Shown here one piece after another: positions 34,182 through 45,400 of a stretch of DNA of 64,000 nt. The notes beneath the pieces were generated by a model, which searched no databases, was not told the DNA's origin, and worked only from the letters and a program-made list of their open reading frames with translations. The stretch covers positions 114,518,903-114,582,902 of the forward strand of contig NC_084802.1 in the NCBI RefSeq assembly GCF_963169125.1. Reading direction: 5' to 3'. A program made the translations under genes and the position numbers. This DNA comes from Humulus lupulus (taxonomy: Eukaryota; Streptophyta; Magnoliopsida; Rosales; Cannabaceae). Each line of letters begins with the position of its first letter. The first letter of the stretch is position 1.

Positions 34182-34811
34182 TTTGGTGACCTTTCCACCT
34201 GATTGGGTTTGTCTGTCTTCCGTCATCTGCAATCGTTCTGGGGTAGCGCTCCTCGATGCTCCACTTTTTGCCTTTGTGATCGAGGCGTTATAGCACTCCC
34301 TGGCTTCCCTTTGGTTTCCCAAAACGCATCCTACCCCTGCGTCCGTTGGGAACTTCATGGCTAGATGCCACATGGAGATGATGGCCCTCAGTTCAACCAG
34401 TATGGGTCTTCCAATAACGGCGTTATACGCTGAAGGACAGTCGACCACTACAAAAGTGGCGAGTAATGTCCTTGAGGCAGGTGCTGTACCCGTCGTCACT
34501 GGGAGTTTGATCATTCCGGCTGGTGCGAGTCCTTCTCCCGAGAAGCCATATATGGTTTGATTGCAGGGCTCCAAGTCCTTCACGGACAGCTTCATGCGTT
34601 CCAGCGTTGATTTATACAGGATGTTCACTGAACTTCCTGTATCGACCAGTACTCTTTTTACCATCATATTGGCCATTTGGATATCTACGACCAGCGGATC
34701 GGAATGTGGGAACCGGACGTTTTGGGCATCGCCCTCAGAGAAGGTTATCCCGCACTCCTCTGAGCGGGCCTTTTTTGGCACTCGGTCCTCCACAGTCATC
34801 ATCTCGATATC
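34179..34811 (-). CDS. E2 aspartic protease
   Basis: Processes the polyprotein. The catalytic motif is 'LVDTGSSVNIL' (Asp codon near 34640), followed by 'YGFSGEGLAPAG' and 'AYNAVIGRPIL'. It continues the gag frame after a TAG (34812-34814) and closes with TAG at 34179-34181. The frame then runs on into RT after exactly 27 bases to the first conserved block, as in E3. Confidence 0.92.
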   Translation of the reverse strand, partial: DIEMMTVEDRVPKKARSEECGITFSEGDAQNVRFPHSDPLVVDIQMANMMVKRVLVDTGSSVNILYKSTLERMKLSVKDLEPCNQTIYGFSGEGLAPAGMIKLPVTTGTAPASRTLLATFVVVDCPSAYNAVIGRPILVELRAIISMWHLAMKFPTDAGVGCVLGNQREARECYNASITKAKSGASRSATPERLQMTEDRQTQSGGKVTK

Positions 34812-37118
34812 CTAGTCGTGGCGTAGAGTTCGAGCATATCGTTCTCTAGCCTTTCCGCTATTTCCTGCGAGGTGCGGGCCTCCACAGATGGTTAAAAGTG
34901 TTCCGGCTACGGGGGCAGGCTGTAATGGTGGCGAGCGTTGGCGTGTGGACGTCTGCTCGTTGCCACCTGGATCTTCTCGTTGGGAAGTTCCCGAGGCCCG
35001 TACGTACCTTCTCAAGTGTCCTTGTCTAATGAGGAACTCAATTTCATCTTTTAGCTGGCTGCATTCATTAATGTCATGTCCGTAGTCGCTATGGTAACGA
35101 CAGAATTTGGTAGTGTCTCTTTTTGAAATGTCTTTTCGAATGGGCCCAGGTTTCTTGTAGGGTACACTAGAGCTTGTGGCCTGGTAAACCTCTCCTCGAG
35201 ACTCAACGAGGGCAGTGTAGTTAGTGAACCTAGGTTCATAACGATTACCCTTGGCTCGTTTATTGTCGGAGGTGGAAGGCTCATTGTGTGGCCGTTTCCC
35301 ACCATTCTTGCCATTACCGTTGCCGTTTCCGTTGCCCTTGCCGTTGCCATTTGGTCTGGTGCCATTGGCGGCTTTGGCGGGTTCGGCATCCTTCTTACCC
35401 TTGTTCGAGGGTTTTCCATCATCGGCAATGGCTTCTTCGAGCTTGATATACCGATCAGCTCGGTCTAAGAACTCCTGGGTGGTTCTGACCCCATCCTTAC
35501 GAAGACTTTTCCATAGGGGCGAACGGCGCCTCACTCCCGCGGTTATAGCCATCATTTTTCCTTCGTCTCCGACTGTTTTTTCTCCGGCTGCCGCTCGCAT
35601 AAAGCGCTGGATGTAATCCTTTAGTGATTCTCCATCTTGTTGGCGGATCTCAACCAGCTGGTTTGCTTCGGTCGGGTGGACACGACCTGCGTAGAACTGT
35701 CCGTAGAACTCCCTTACGAACATTTCCCAGGAAACTATGCTTGCAGGTGGGAACTTAAAGAACCATTCCTGTGCAGCTTCAGAAAGTGTTGCAGGAAAGA
35801 TCCTGCACCGAGCGTCTTCGGACACTTTCTGAATGTCCATCTGGATTTCAAACTTATTCACATGCGAGACGGGATCCCCGTATCCATCAAAGTTTGGGAG
35901 CGTAGGCATCTTGAACTTGCCGGGAGTCTCTGCGTTGGCTATTCTTTGGATAAATGGAGTGCCTTTTCTTCTATCGTGGTCGATGTAACAGGTCCTTCCT
36001 CCGACCAGCTGTTGCACAGCCTGATTTAGTGCGTCTATCTGGGCTAGCAACGCAGTAGGAATAGCTACGGTCTCTGCTGCTGGGGGGATGTTCTCACCAT
36101 GCTTCTCTCGACGATCATTGAGTATGTCTCTTAGATCTTCCTCTCTTCTCCGTTGCTCGCTACCTCCGATCCGGTTGAAGACATTATTTTGCCTGGGTTG
36201 CCCCCCAGCATCTTGTCTATTTGGTTGATCATCTTGAGGTATTTGGCTCCTGCTCTTACCTCTATTTCCGTTCCTCCCATCAGCATTGTCCTTGCCTGAG
36301 TCAGCCTCGTTGTAGCCGTGGCCATCTTTGAACTTTGACTGGCTGTGGTAAGACTGGTTGTTCCCTCTATTCTCGTCTCTGGCAGAAACACCCCGAGCGT
36401 TAGAGGGTGGCCTGCGCTGGTCGCGATGTCCCCGTGCATTATCATGCCGTTGGGATTCACGGACCGCAGAGCCTAACTCCGAGTCTCTCCTGTTACCAGG
36501 AGGGTAGTGACCCCTGTTCGCTTGGTGTGGCCCATCATTCTCGCGGCGTCTAGGACTACGAGGCTGTCGCTCGGCCCTATTCTGCCTTTGCTGCGGGGGA
36601 TTACCTCGAGCAGCGTGGGATGGAGGATCTGCCTCGGGGTCCAGTGGAACGTCGTCATGGGGCGTCTGGGGCTGTTCAGGCCTTTGCGGACTTGAAGGAT
36701 GGACCGGTGGGCTAGGATTGGGACCTCCCTGGGGTGGCCCATTTTCAGGTTGATTAGGCTGCGAGGCAGGCGCGGCCTGATTTCTGGCCAACAGCAAGGC
36801 CGCTTCAAGGGCTGGCATGGCCTCGATCTGGCGGCGATCCACCTCCGCTTGTCTCTCGCTTAACTCTGCCCGCTGACGATCAAGTTCGTGCTGCTGCCTT
36901 GCCATAGCTTCTGCGGCAGTCTCTTGATTGGCTCTCAGACTAGCCAACTCTTCCTGCAACATGCCCAAGGTGCTCCTCAAAGTCGCATCGTCCATTTCCT
37001 CCTCTTCAAAATCTAGTTGCGGCTCATCTTCCGCCATGCTTGCAGGGGGAGGAGGAGGTGGCGGATTCGACGGTGCAGCGGCGGCGGTCTGAGCAGCTTT
37101 CTTCCCTGCTTTCGCCAT
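34812..37118 (-). CDS. E2 gag polyprotein
   Basis: 768 residues starting MAKAGKK at 37118; an upstream in-frame start at 37133 adds five residues and is less likely because E3 aligns from 'AKAGKK'. Residues 20-100 hold a proline run and an acidic coiled coil with Q/E/R repeats. Residues ~100-350 are a basic, disordered linker. A retrotransposon gag (capsid) domain follows ('CRIFPATLSEAAQEWFFKF'), then a G/N/K-rich stretch near 35300-35400. The zinc knuckle CX2HX4HX4C starts at about residue 673. It ends in TAG at 34812-34814, where E3 reads CAG and continues into protease. That stop is therefore probably a mutation in this copy. Confidence 0.92.
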   Translation of the reverse strand: MAKAGKKAAQTAAAAPSNPPPPPPPASMAEDEPQLDFEEEEMDDATLRSTLGMLQEELASLRANQETAAEAMARQQHELDRQRAELSERQAEVDRRQIEAMPALEAALLLARNQAAPASQPNQPENGPPQGGPNPSPPVHPSSPQRPEQPQTPHDDVPLDPEADPPSHAARGNPPQQRQNRAERQPRSPRRRENDGPHQANRGHYPPGNRRDSELGSAVRESQRHDNARGHRDQRRPPSNARGVSARDENRGNNQSYHSQSKFKDGHGYNEADSGKDNADGRNGNRGKSRSQIPQDDQPNRQDAGGQPRQNNVFNRIGGSEQRRREEDLRDILNDRREKHGENIPPAAETVAIPTALLAQIDALNQAVQQLVGGRTCYIDHDRRKGTPFIQRIANAETPGKFKMPTLPNFDGYGDPVSHVNKFEIQMDIQKVSEDARCRIFPATLSEAAQEWFFKFPPASIVSWEMFVREFYGQFYAGRVHPTEANQLVEIRQQDGESLKDYIQRFMRAAAGEKTVGDEGKMMAITAGVRRRSPLWKSLRKDGVRTTQEFLDRADRYIKLEEAIADDGKPSNKGKKDAEPAKAANGTRPNGNGKGNGNGNGNGKNGGKRPHNEPSTSDNKRAKGNRYEPRFTNYTALVESRGEVYQATSSSVPYKKPGPIRKDISKRDTTKFCRYHSDYGHDINECSQLKDEIEFLIRQGHLRRYVRASGTSQREDPGGNEQTSTRQRSPPLQPAPVAGTLLTICGGPHLAGNSGKARERYARTLRHD

Positions 37119-37145
37119 TAGTTTTATCAACAACGATGAATCGTC

Positions 37146-37163
37146 CTCTCAATGAAAGCACCA
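37146..37163 (-). other. E2 primer-binding site
   Basis: Plus strand 'ctctcaatgaaagcacca', three bases from the 5' LTR. Identical to the E1, E3 and EA sites. Confidence 0.75.
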
Positions 37164-37166
37164 GAA

Positions 37167-37753
37167 TGTTGACCCATGATTTAGCCAACTGACACGGAGT
37201 CAAAATATGAATGATATAGACGAATATATATAGATAATAACGTAATGACAAAAGTAAAGAAAACACAGTAATTTATAGTGGTTCGGCCCCAGGATCTGGT
37301 AATGACCTACGTCCACTTAGAATAATATTGATATGGGATCAAAAGTGTGATCAGAGAACTTGGGTTCAATGAGTTTCAACACTCCTCATCAACAATACAA
37401 GTTTACTCAGATAATTTCTATAATCTCTATGATTTCCGGGCTCCAAAACTCCCTTCCCATGAGCCATCTCCTGCTATTTATAGGCTCATGGAGGGTTGCC
37501 CAATATTGTTACAGATACTATCCCCTGAATCATGGGATATTCAGAAGATTGCATGAGACAAGTTCGGGATTCATAAGATCTTCTATAAATGTTGCTTTGC
37601 CAGCGGAACCACCGACCAGTTTAGTCGTGGTAAAGACAGATCTGTCATGGTTCTGGTGTGTCTCCTGGTCGATACTCTAGCAGACGCTCCAGGTGTCAGC
37701 CACGTGTCAAGAGATTACTCGCCACGTCACAAATGCTAATTTGTTGGATAACA
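37167..37753 (-). repeat. E2 5' LTR
   Basis: 587 bp, partner of 26090-26676. Visible differences are single C/T or A/G changes (for example 'cccatgat' for 'cccacgat'). Confidence 0.95.
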
Positions 37754-37758
37754 GAACC

Positions 37759-38284
37759 AACTTCTAAGTTTAGGACCTGGTTGTATCCAGGACATTGATT
37801 TTAAAAACTTAGTTCGTGTTAATCCTGTATTGATATCTCGCGCTTTTTAAGAAAAACATCGGTCAATCACTTTGAATCAACTTCTAGGTTTTAGGGCCTG
37901 GTTGAATCCAGGACAGTGATTTAAAAACTTAGTTCACGTTAATCCCTGATTGATATCTTGCGCCTTTTAAGAAAAACATCGATCAATCAATTTGAATCAA
38001 CTTCTAAGTTTTAAGACCTGGTTATATCCAGGACATTGATTTTAAAAACTTAGTTCGTGTTAATCCTTTATCGATATCTCGCGCTTTTTAAGAAAATTGT
38101 CGATTAATCAATTTGAATCAACTTCTAAGTTTTAGGACGACCTGGTTATATCCAGGACATTAATTTTAGAAACTTAGTTCGTGTTAATCCTTTATCGATA
38201 TCTCGCGCTTTTTAAGAAAAACATCGATTAATCAATTTGAATCAACTTCTAAGTTTTAGGACGACCTGGTTATATCCAGGATAT
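37759..38284. repeat. ~120-bp tandem repeats of EA
   Basis: Four to five direct copies, with 'cttcta.gtt' at 37761, 37881, 38001, 38122 and 38246 (periods 120, 120, 121, 124). Each has 'cctggtt.tatccaggac', 'aacttagttc' and 'gatatct.gcg.ttttaag'. Together with the part left of E2 (26003-26089) they form the target array into which E2 inserted. They lie between the integrase and antisense gene of EA. Confidence 0.9.
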
Positions 38285-38300
38285 ATGCCCCCCAAGTAAT
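38285..38300 (-). promoter_or_regulatory. EA internal polypurine tract
   Basis: Plus strand 'tatgccccccaagtaa', that is 'ttacttggggggcata' in element sense, the counterpart of the E1, E2 and E3 modules. Confidence 0.6.
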
Positions 38301-38422
38301 CTGGAAAGGGCCTTTTGTGGTTACTTGGCGTTACATCCACAAACATCTACGACAATGCGAAAAGATTCTCTCATTATTTAATAAACAAAAGGTGGTTTTT
38401 CTAATTAAACCTTACAAAGATA

Positions 38423-39880
38423 TTACTGATAATATTTCTTCAGGTGTATAGCGTTCCAAGTCTGTGGGACTGCTTCTCCATTAAGCCGAGCTAGTTTGAA
38501 GGTTCCTTCTTTCACGACCTCTGTTATTTGATAGGGCCCTTCCCAGTTTGGTTCCAACACTCCGTCCTTGGGATCCTTACCGGCTAAGAAGACTCTTCTG
38601 AGTACCAGATCGCCAACGCTAAAGACACGTTTCTTGACCTTTGAGTTGAAATAATGAGTGATCTTTTGTTGATAATGTGCGAGCTGCAGTTGTGAAGCTT
38701 CTCGTTTTTCATCAATTAGGTCGAGGAATTCCCAGAGCAATTCGTCGTTGCGGTCTTGGTCAAATGTCTGGACTCTATGCGAAGCTACCTTTACTTCAAC
38801 AGGAAGGACTGCCTCACTCTCGAAAGCCAGGGAGAAAGGAGTATGACTCGTCGAAGTTCAGTGCGAGGTCCGGTATGCCCACAGTACGTGGGGAAGCTGT
38901 TCGAGCCAAACTCTCTTGGCTTCATCCAGTCTTTTCTTAAGGCTTGCTTTTAGCATCTTATTGACAGCCTCGACCTGCCCATTGGCCTGGGGATAAGCCC
39001 CGGAGGAGAAGCTTTTAACAATGTCGTGCCTCTCGTAGAATTCTGTGAAGAGGTCGCTATCTAACTGCGTTCCATTATCCAACATGATCTTCTTTGGCAG
39101 CCCGAATCGGCAAACAATATTCTTAACCACAAAGTCGAGGACTCTCTTCGAAGTGATCTTCGCCAGGGGCTCTGCTTCTACCCACTTCGTGAAGTAGTCA
39201 ACAGCCACCACCGCGTAGCGAACTCCTCCATTTCCAGTAGGGAGGGCACCAAACAACTCAATCCCCCAAACCGCGAATGGCCATGGGGACGAGATCATCT
39301 TCAGCTCGACCGGAGGAGCCTGGGCAACTGTGGCGAATCGCTGGCACTTGTTACACTTTTGGACATAGGATATCGAGTCCTTTGACAGAGTGGGCCAATA
39401 ATACCCTTGCCTCAAAATCTTCAAGGCTAGGTTTTGCCACCCAGCGTGATCTCCGCAAAAGCCCTCGTGCACCTCCTGCAAAATGGTCTTCGCCTCGCTT
39501 TGCAGAACACACTGTAGGAGAGGTAAAGAGAGGCCACATCGGTATAATATCCCATCTATCACTGTATACCTCAGAGCTTGGTAAAGTACCCTCCTTGCGT
39601 CATTTCGTCCCTCGGGTAACTTCCCTGCTATGAGATACTCGAGGATGGGAGTCTTCCAAGTTGGTCTGGTGTCGATCACCTCGACCTCTGCCCCAAATTC
39701 CTCTATGCTTGGTCTTTCCAAGAACTCTACCGGTACCAGCCCCAAAGTCTTTGCCTCCCCGAAAGTGGCGAGCTTTGCCAGGGCGTCCGCGTTGGCATTT
39801 TGCTCCCGAGGCATCTGCTCCATTAAGCCGCGCTCAAATGCAGATAGTTCTTTCTTTACCTTGGCCAGGTAAGCAGCCAT
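38423..39880 (-). pseudogene. EA second RNase H end and integrase
   Basis: One near-continuous frame. It starts with the end of the second RNase H ('NADALAKLATFGEAKT'), then the integrase zinc finger ('HEGFCGDHAGW...CNKC'), the core ('WGIELFGALPTG', 'LDNGTQLDSD', 'NGQVEAVNK') and the C-terminus ('GPYQITEVV', 'HLKKYYQ'). The first catalytic Asp reads Glu ('GIELFG', where E2 and E3 have 'GIDLIG'), so the core is probably inactive. A TGA (CGA in an active gene) follows 'YRTSH' near 38860. Confidence 0.88.
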
Positions 39881-41800
39881 CTTGGTTCCCCGTGCTTGGT
39901 ATTCTCCTCACACTTGGTTTACCACGAGCTAGGAATCGTTATAACATTGGACGGAGCTGGCCCTCAGCTCCTAGGCCACCCTTAGCCCAGCCAATAAAGC
40001 TTTGTATTCAGCCTCGTTGTTGGACGCTTTGAATCCAAACCGCAATGCCAAGTGGAATCGATGTCCTTCTGGGGAAATCAATATGATTCCAGCCCCAGAG
40101 CCGTTCTCGTTAGACGAGCCATCTACGAAGACCTTCCATGAGGCCCGAGCTGACTCTTCTACCGGATCTTCTCGGAACCCTGTGCATTCTACCACAAAAT
40201 CAGCCAGGGCCTGGCTTTTTATGGCAGTTCGCGGTATGTACAGTATCTCAAATTGGCTGAGCTCGATAGCCCACTTCAACAGATGCCCCGATACTTCAGG
40301 TTTCTGCAAAACCTGCCTTAAAGGCTGATCGGTTATGACGTGTATTGAGTGGGACTGGAAATACGGCCTGAGCTTTCGGGAGGCCATAATAAGGCAGAAA
40401 GCCATCTTTTCCATCAACGGATACCGGGATTCAGCTTCGAGAATTCTCTTGTTGATGTAATAGATTGGCTTTTGAGATTGGTCTTCTTCTCGGACTAATA
40501 CGACGCTAGCCGCATTTTCCGTGACAGCAAGGTAAAGGAAAAGAGACTCTCCTGCCGTTGGTTTGGATAACACGAGCGGCTCGGCTAAATGTGCTTTCAG
40601 GTCAAGGAAGGCACGTTCGCAATCCTCGGTCCACTCGAATTTTTTATATCGCCGGAGCAGGTAATAAAATGGCAAACACTTGTCGGTAGATTTAGAAATA
40701 AACCGATTAAGGGCCGCCACCCTTCCTGTCAGACTTTGAACGTCCTTTCGCGACCGGGGTGAGGGTATCTCGAGTAGTGACCTGATCTTATCGGGGTTCA
40801 CTTCTATTCCCCTGGTATTGACGATGAAACCCAGGAATTTTCCTGACGCATCCCCGAAAGTACACTTTTGGGGGTTTAGCCTCATGTCGTATTCCCTCAA
40901 AATCTTAAAGCATTATTCCAGATCGGAGACATGGTTATCAGCAGTTTTTGACTTGACCAACATGTCGTCAACATACACTTCCATATTTTTCCCGATCTAA
41001 TTGGTAAACATCCTATTTACCAACCTCTGGTATGTAGCTCCTGCGTTTTTCAGCCCGAAAGGCATGACCTTGTAACAGTAAACGTTAGTTGGGGTCATGA
41101 AGCTAGTGTGTTCCTGGTCTGCGGGATTCATGGCGATCTAGTTATAGCTCGAGTATGCATCCATAAAAGACATAAGCTCGTGCCCCGCCGTGCCATCTAC
41201 CAATTGGTCAATCCTTGGCAAGGGGAAGCAATCTTTGGGGCAGGCTTTGTTCAGATCAGAAAAGTCGATTCAGGTCCACCATTTCCCGTTGGGCTTCAGG
41301 ACCAACACAGGATTGGCGACCCTGACCAGGAACTTTGCTTTGCGAGTAAAGCCACACTTTAAGAGCTGAGCTACTTCCTCCTCTAGGGCCTCAGCTCAGG
41401 TCGTACCGAGGCACCTTTGTTTTTGGGACTTTGCAGGCACGTTTTTATCCAAGTGGAGGGTGTGGGTGTGCATTATGATGCTCGGGCTGATCCCTATCAT
41501 GTCTCCATGAGACTAGGCGAACACATCTATATTTTCTCACAGAAACCTAATTAGCTTCGCCTTCCTTTCGCTACATAGATTTTTCCCGAGCTTTACCACC
41601 TTCGAGGGGTCTTGTGGGTCGATAGCTACCTCCTCGAGCTCTTCGATGGCCTGGAGCTTGGATCTATCCTCGCCTATTCTGGGGTCGATATCATTATTTA
41701 AGATGATATCCTTCCCTTTGGCATTCTGAGGATTTTCAATCTCACGACTAGGCACAATTTCCTGAGATTTCTCACTCCCACCCTGGATGGTCATCGTTTG
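39881..41800 (-). pseudogene. EA reverse transcriptase and RNase H
   Basis: The longest piece (39971-40900) holds the RT thumb, the gypsy RNase H ('YYINKRILEAES', 'ITDQPLRQVLQKP') and the second RNase H ('VFVDGSSNENGSGAG', 'NNEAEYKALLAGL'). Upstream, 'YVDDMLVKSK' (near 40970) and 'MPFGLKNAGATYQR' (near 41060) show the RT active site. Many in-frame stops (for example near 40917, 40998, 41140, 41400, 41510) mark it as dead. The N-terminal linker 41537-41794 ('IEELEEVAIDPQDPSKVV') matches the E2/E3 linker. Confidence 0.85.
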
Positions 41801-42300
41801 CTACCCGGGTTTTGTTTTTCCCTTCATAGAAATGCTATAGCATTCCCTAGCAGCGAGCTGATCACCTCGGACCGTGTATATCCCCATGGTAGAGGGGAAT
41901 TTTAGCGCGAGGTGGCGGATGGAGGTTATGGCTTCAAACGCTATCAATGTAGGTTGGCCCAAGATAGCATTGTACGTGGTGGGACAATCGATGAACACAA
42001 ACTCGAGGAATTTTGAGACAGTCCGGGGTCCCTCTCCCAAGGCGATCACCAGCTCGATTGTTCCTATTGCTGCTGACCCTTCTCCAGAAAATCCATACAG
42101 CATCATGGAGGTGGCTTTCAACTCGGTGATAGATAAACCCATCTTTTCCAGCGTAGATCGAAACAACAGGTTCACCGAGCTCCCATTGTCGATCAGTATC
42201 CTCCTTACTCTCCGGTTGGCGAGTTGGGCAGCTATGACCAGAGGGTCGTTATGAGGGAACTAGACGTGACTGGCATCTTCCTCGATGAATATGATTGGTT
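41801..42300 (-). pseudogene. EA aspartic protease
   Basis: A 125-codon piece with 'MLYGFSGEGSAAIG' and 'TYNAILGQPTLIAF' lines up with the E2 protease. The active-site region upstream (about 42180-42200) reads 'DNGSSVNLLFRS', with Asn where E2 has Thr. The frame closes at TAG 41801-41803 and reopens in the same frame. Confidence 0.8.
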
Positions 42301-42419
42301 GCCTCTCCAGTCGTTATTGTTTGGGTAAATGCTTCTTTGGGACGAACTCCACTCCGTTATGAGCTTTCAGTTCATTGACATATCTCTTTTAGGCACCTCT
42401 GCTCGTGCCGGCCAGATGA

Positions 42420-45400
42420 GGGCCCCCGGAGATCGTGGAGATCTCTCCTCCTATTACAGGAGGAGGGGTGTCCTGATTTATCCGAGACCCGGGTTGATTT
42501 ATCAGAGCTTCTGGAGCTGGTTGACAGGCGGGAACTCTATTCCGCGCATACTGAGCCAAGGGTCCAGCTCTGATGAGAGTCTCGATCTCATCCTTCAGAT
42601 GCCTACAATCATCAATGTTGTGGCCAATGTCACTGTGGAATCGACAAAACTTGGAGGGGTCCTACTTAGCCTTCTGGGGCTTCAAAGGCTCCGGCTTCTT
42701 CCAGGGGAGGTGAGCAGAGTGTGCTAGGAAAATGTTCTCCCTAGTGTTTGTGAGCTTGGTGTAAGTTGCGTAGAGTGGCTTACACTTTTCTATGGGCTTG
42801 TTCTTCTTCGGGCCGTGCTGGCTGCCTTCGCTGCTCCCCTTTCTCTTGCCTCCACCAAGCTGGTTATTCAGTGTAACGGTTTGGGTCGCTGTCATGACAT
42901 CCGTTCCCACTCCAGCGAGCTGATCAGAGGCTTGGCTGGTTCCCGCGGCCGATGCTCATGCCTCCTCCAGGTTTATCCATCCATGGGCCCTATTTAGGAA
43001 TTCGTTCATGATGCTGACACCTTTTCTCTGTATCTCTTCCCAGAGTCTGCCTCCAATGAGGATCCCAGTCCTCAAGGCCATATGTTTGGAACTATCATCT
43101 GCGTCCCTGGCTCGAGCCGCGACGTTTGCGAATCTGCTCAGGTAAGCTTTCAAAGGTTCGTCGGGCTATTGTCTTACGTTTGCTAGGGTGTCGGCTTTGA
43201 CGCGGGCAGCCTGAGAAGCTCGAAATGCCCTTTTGAAGTCAGTAGAAAAGGTTTTCCATGACCTGATGGACTGCTTTTTATTCTGCTTGAACCATTTTCT
43301 GGTCGGCCCAGTCAAGGTGGAAGGGAATATTAAACACCTCAGCTCAGGACCGATGTTGTGGGCCATCATCAGGGTGTTGAACATACCCAAATGATCTGAC
43401 GGATCCCCGTCCCCATTGAACTTGGACAAGTGAGGCATACGGAAACCAGGTGGATACGTCATAGCTGCTATGCTGGGGGCGAAGAGCTCGAGTTCGTCCC
43501 CCGAGTCGTACTCATCTTTTTCTTTTTCTGATAAGAGCTTCCTCATCAGCTCCTCCATCTGAGCTAGACGCTCCAGGGTTCAGTCCTTACTTCCTTGGTT
43601 GTTCTGGGGCTATTCAACAGCTCCAGTTCCATTGTACGTGTTAGGGGGGTTATTGTCCCTCCTATCTTAAGAAAGGTTATGTAACGCTCTGGCTACCCCA
43701 GAACAGTTACGGTGGACCGGAAATTTGACTCGTTGCCTGAGTCCTTTGGTCAAAAACGTGCTCTAAGTGTAATTAACGGGTTAAGGTATAAAACCATTAG
43801 AAAGGAAATGGAGATTTTATTACAAACTGCACTGCAGAGCTAAACAAAACATTTACAAGTGGTTCTCAGTACAAAAAGGTCACTACAGTTGTAAAGTTAC
43901 AATCCCGCCGACCTAAGCGGCAAAATAGGGTAAACCCCCTAGTTCCTCTGACAACTCCTTGGCCGTGGTGGTCAAGCGGCCGCATATGTACACAACACCA
44001 CATCATCTCTCCACTCAAGGCTAGGTGAGCTTTTCTTTCCCTTTACCTTTGATCCGAGCTAGAATGAACAAAAGAACGACCCTTGAGAACGGTTTAGCTT
44101 TTAGTCCTTTAGCGGTTACCTTCAATTGGGTTGTTTTCCGTCGAATCCTTCGGTTAAGAAGCTTCTAATCTTCCCTAGGATCACTATGCCTCGATCCTCA
44201 CTCGATTCCGACTCCTAGAACTCAAGATTTCGTCAAAAAGGCTTAAACGGTAAAACGGACTTTGAAAAGGGAGAACGGAAGGTTTTCTTATCGTATGTTC
44301 TATCTGATATGCTACTTCAAACTTAAGTAACCTCAAATAAAACCTAATGTTCGGGGTCCCGAAAACACCCCCGGGGACATTATAGTCAAAACCTCCAGAA
44401 TTTCACCCTGATCTCAAATATTCCCAATTTATCATCAAATGAACATTTCTATTACCCCAAAATTGACCCCGTTATGGTAAAACCGCTAATCCACTAAAAA
44501 TAACCGTCTCATGTTGCTTAGCTCGAATATATCTCCATAATAATGGAATCTCATTCACAAATCAAGTTATGCACCCAAATACACAAATTACCCTCAACGG
44601 GCCAAATTACCATCACACCCCTGTAATGAGAAATATGGACTCACATGCATGCATTTCACATCATATCATAATATAATCAACATATACATGCATTTAATCA
44701 ATTAACAACATAATTAAGCAAGTATGGCCCTCCCGGCCAACTATTCATGTCGTTAAACACATCGGTGAATTCGGGGCATTACAGGTTATGTGGGACATTC
44801 CTGCTATCACATACTTCCGACAGACCCTCCCCTTGGTGTGCACGACTACCATTTCTAGCTGGGTCTCCTCTCTGAGAGTTAAGGCGATCTCGGAGATCAT
44901 CCCGAGGGCTTTGAGCCGAACTCAAACGATGGCACAGGTCTTCGCCGGACATGCCACTTCGATGAATCTTGGTCCAGTGACTTCCATTTGGAAAACTCAG
45001 AGCGGATTTCCCCGCGCGCCCGGCTGCGATGAGAAGGTCTGGCGGAAGGAGTATTTCTCCTGCTACTCCCATGAGCCAGAATGTCTCAGACTGGACGGGG
45101 AGGAGACGGGTATCTTATCGGTGACAGGGGATGCCTAACTGGTGACGCGATCCTAGTCCCATCAAGGCAGATTAAGCTAGGTCGCGGCCGCTCTATTCTA
45201 CCATCCCTCGCGTCCTGCACTCGGTGGTCTGATCGTGGCGCAGGACGGCTGGCCGGGGCGGGCTATCGTTGCGAGCCCTCCCCAGATCTCCTTTGCGAGC
45301 TGCCTTAGGCCCTCCTGGGTGCACTCGAGGGTGGAATCGAGCTAGGAGTTGAAGTCCAGACCGATCAGTTGAATTGTTGATTGGCCATAGGAAGTTCTTC

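Larger units (their letters stand above)
26090..37753 (-). mobile_element. E2: nearly intact Tat-type Ty3/gypsy element
   Basis: 11,664 bp on the minus strand, with 587-bp LTRs at 26090-26676 (3') and 37167-37753 (5'). The 5-bp target duplication is 'gaacc' (26085-26089 and 37754-37758). Order in element sense: 5' LTR, primer site, gag, protease, RT, gypsy RNase H, second RNase H, integrase, internal polypurine tract, antisense gene, terminal polypurine tract, 3' LTR. gag-pro-pol is one frame of about 2080 codons broken only by four TAG codons. About six substitutions separate the LTRs by eye (~1%), all transitions, so the insertion is recent. It sits in a tandem repeat of EA. Confidence 0.95.

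Noticed and set aside
33814..36029. Plus-strand ORFs opposite E2 gag and pol
   Set aside because: Mirror frames of well-supported minus-strand retroviral-type domains. The real antisense gene is elsewhere (27518-30170).
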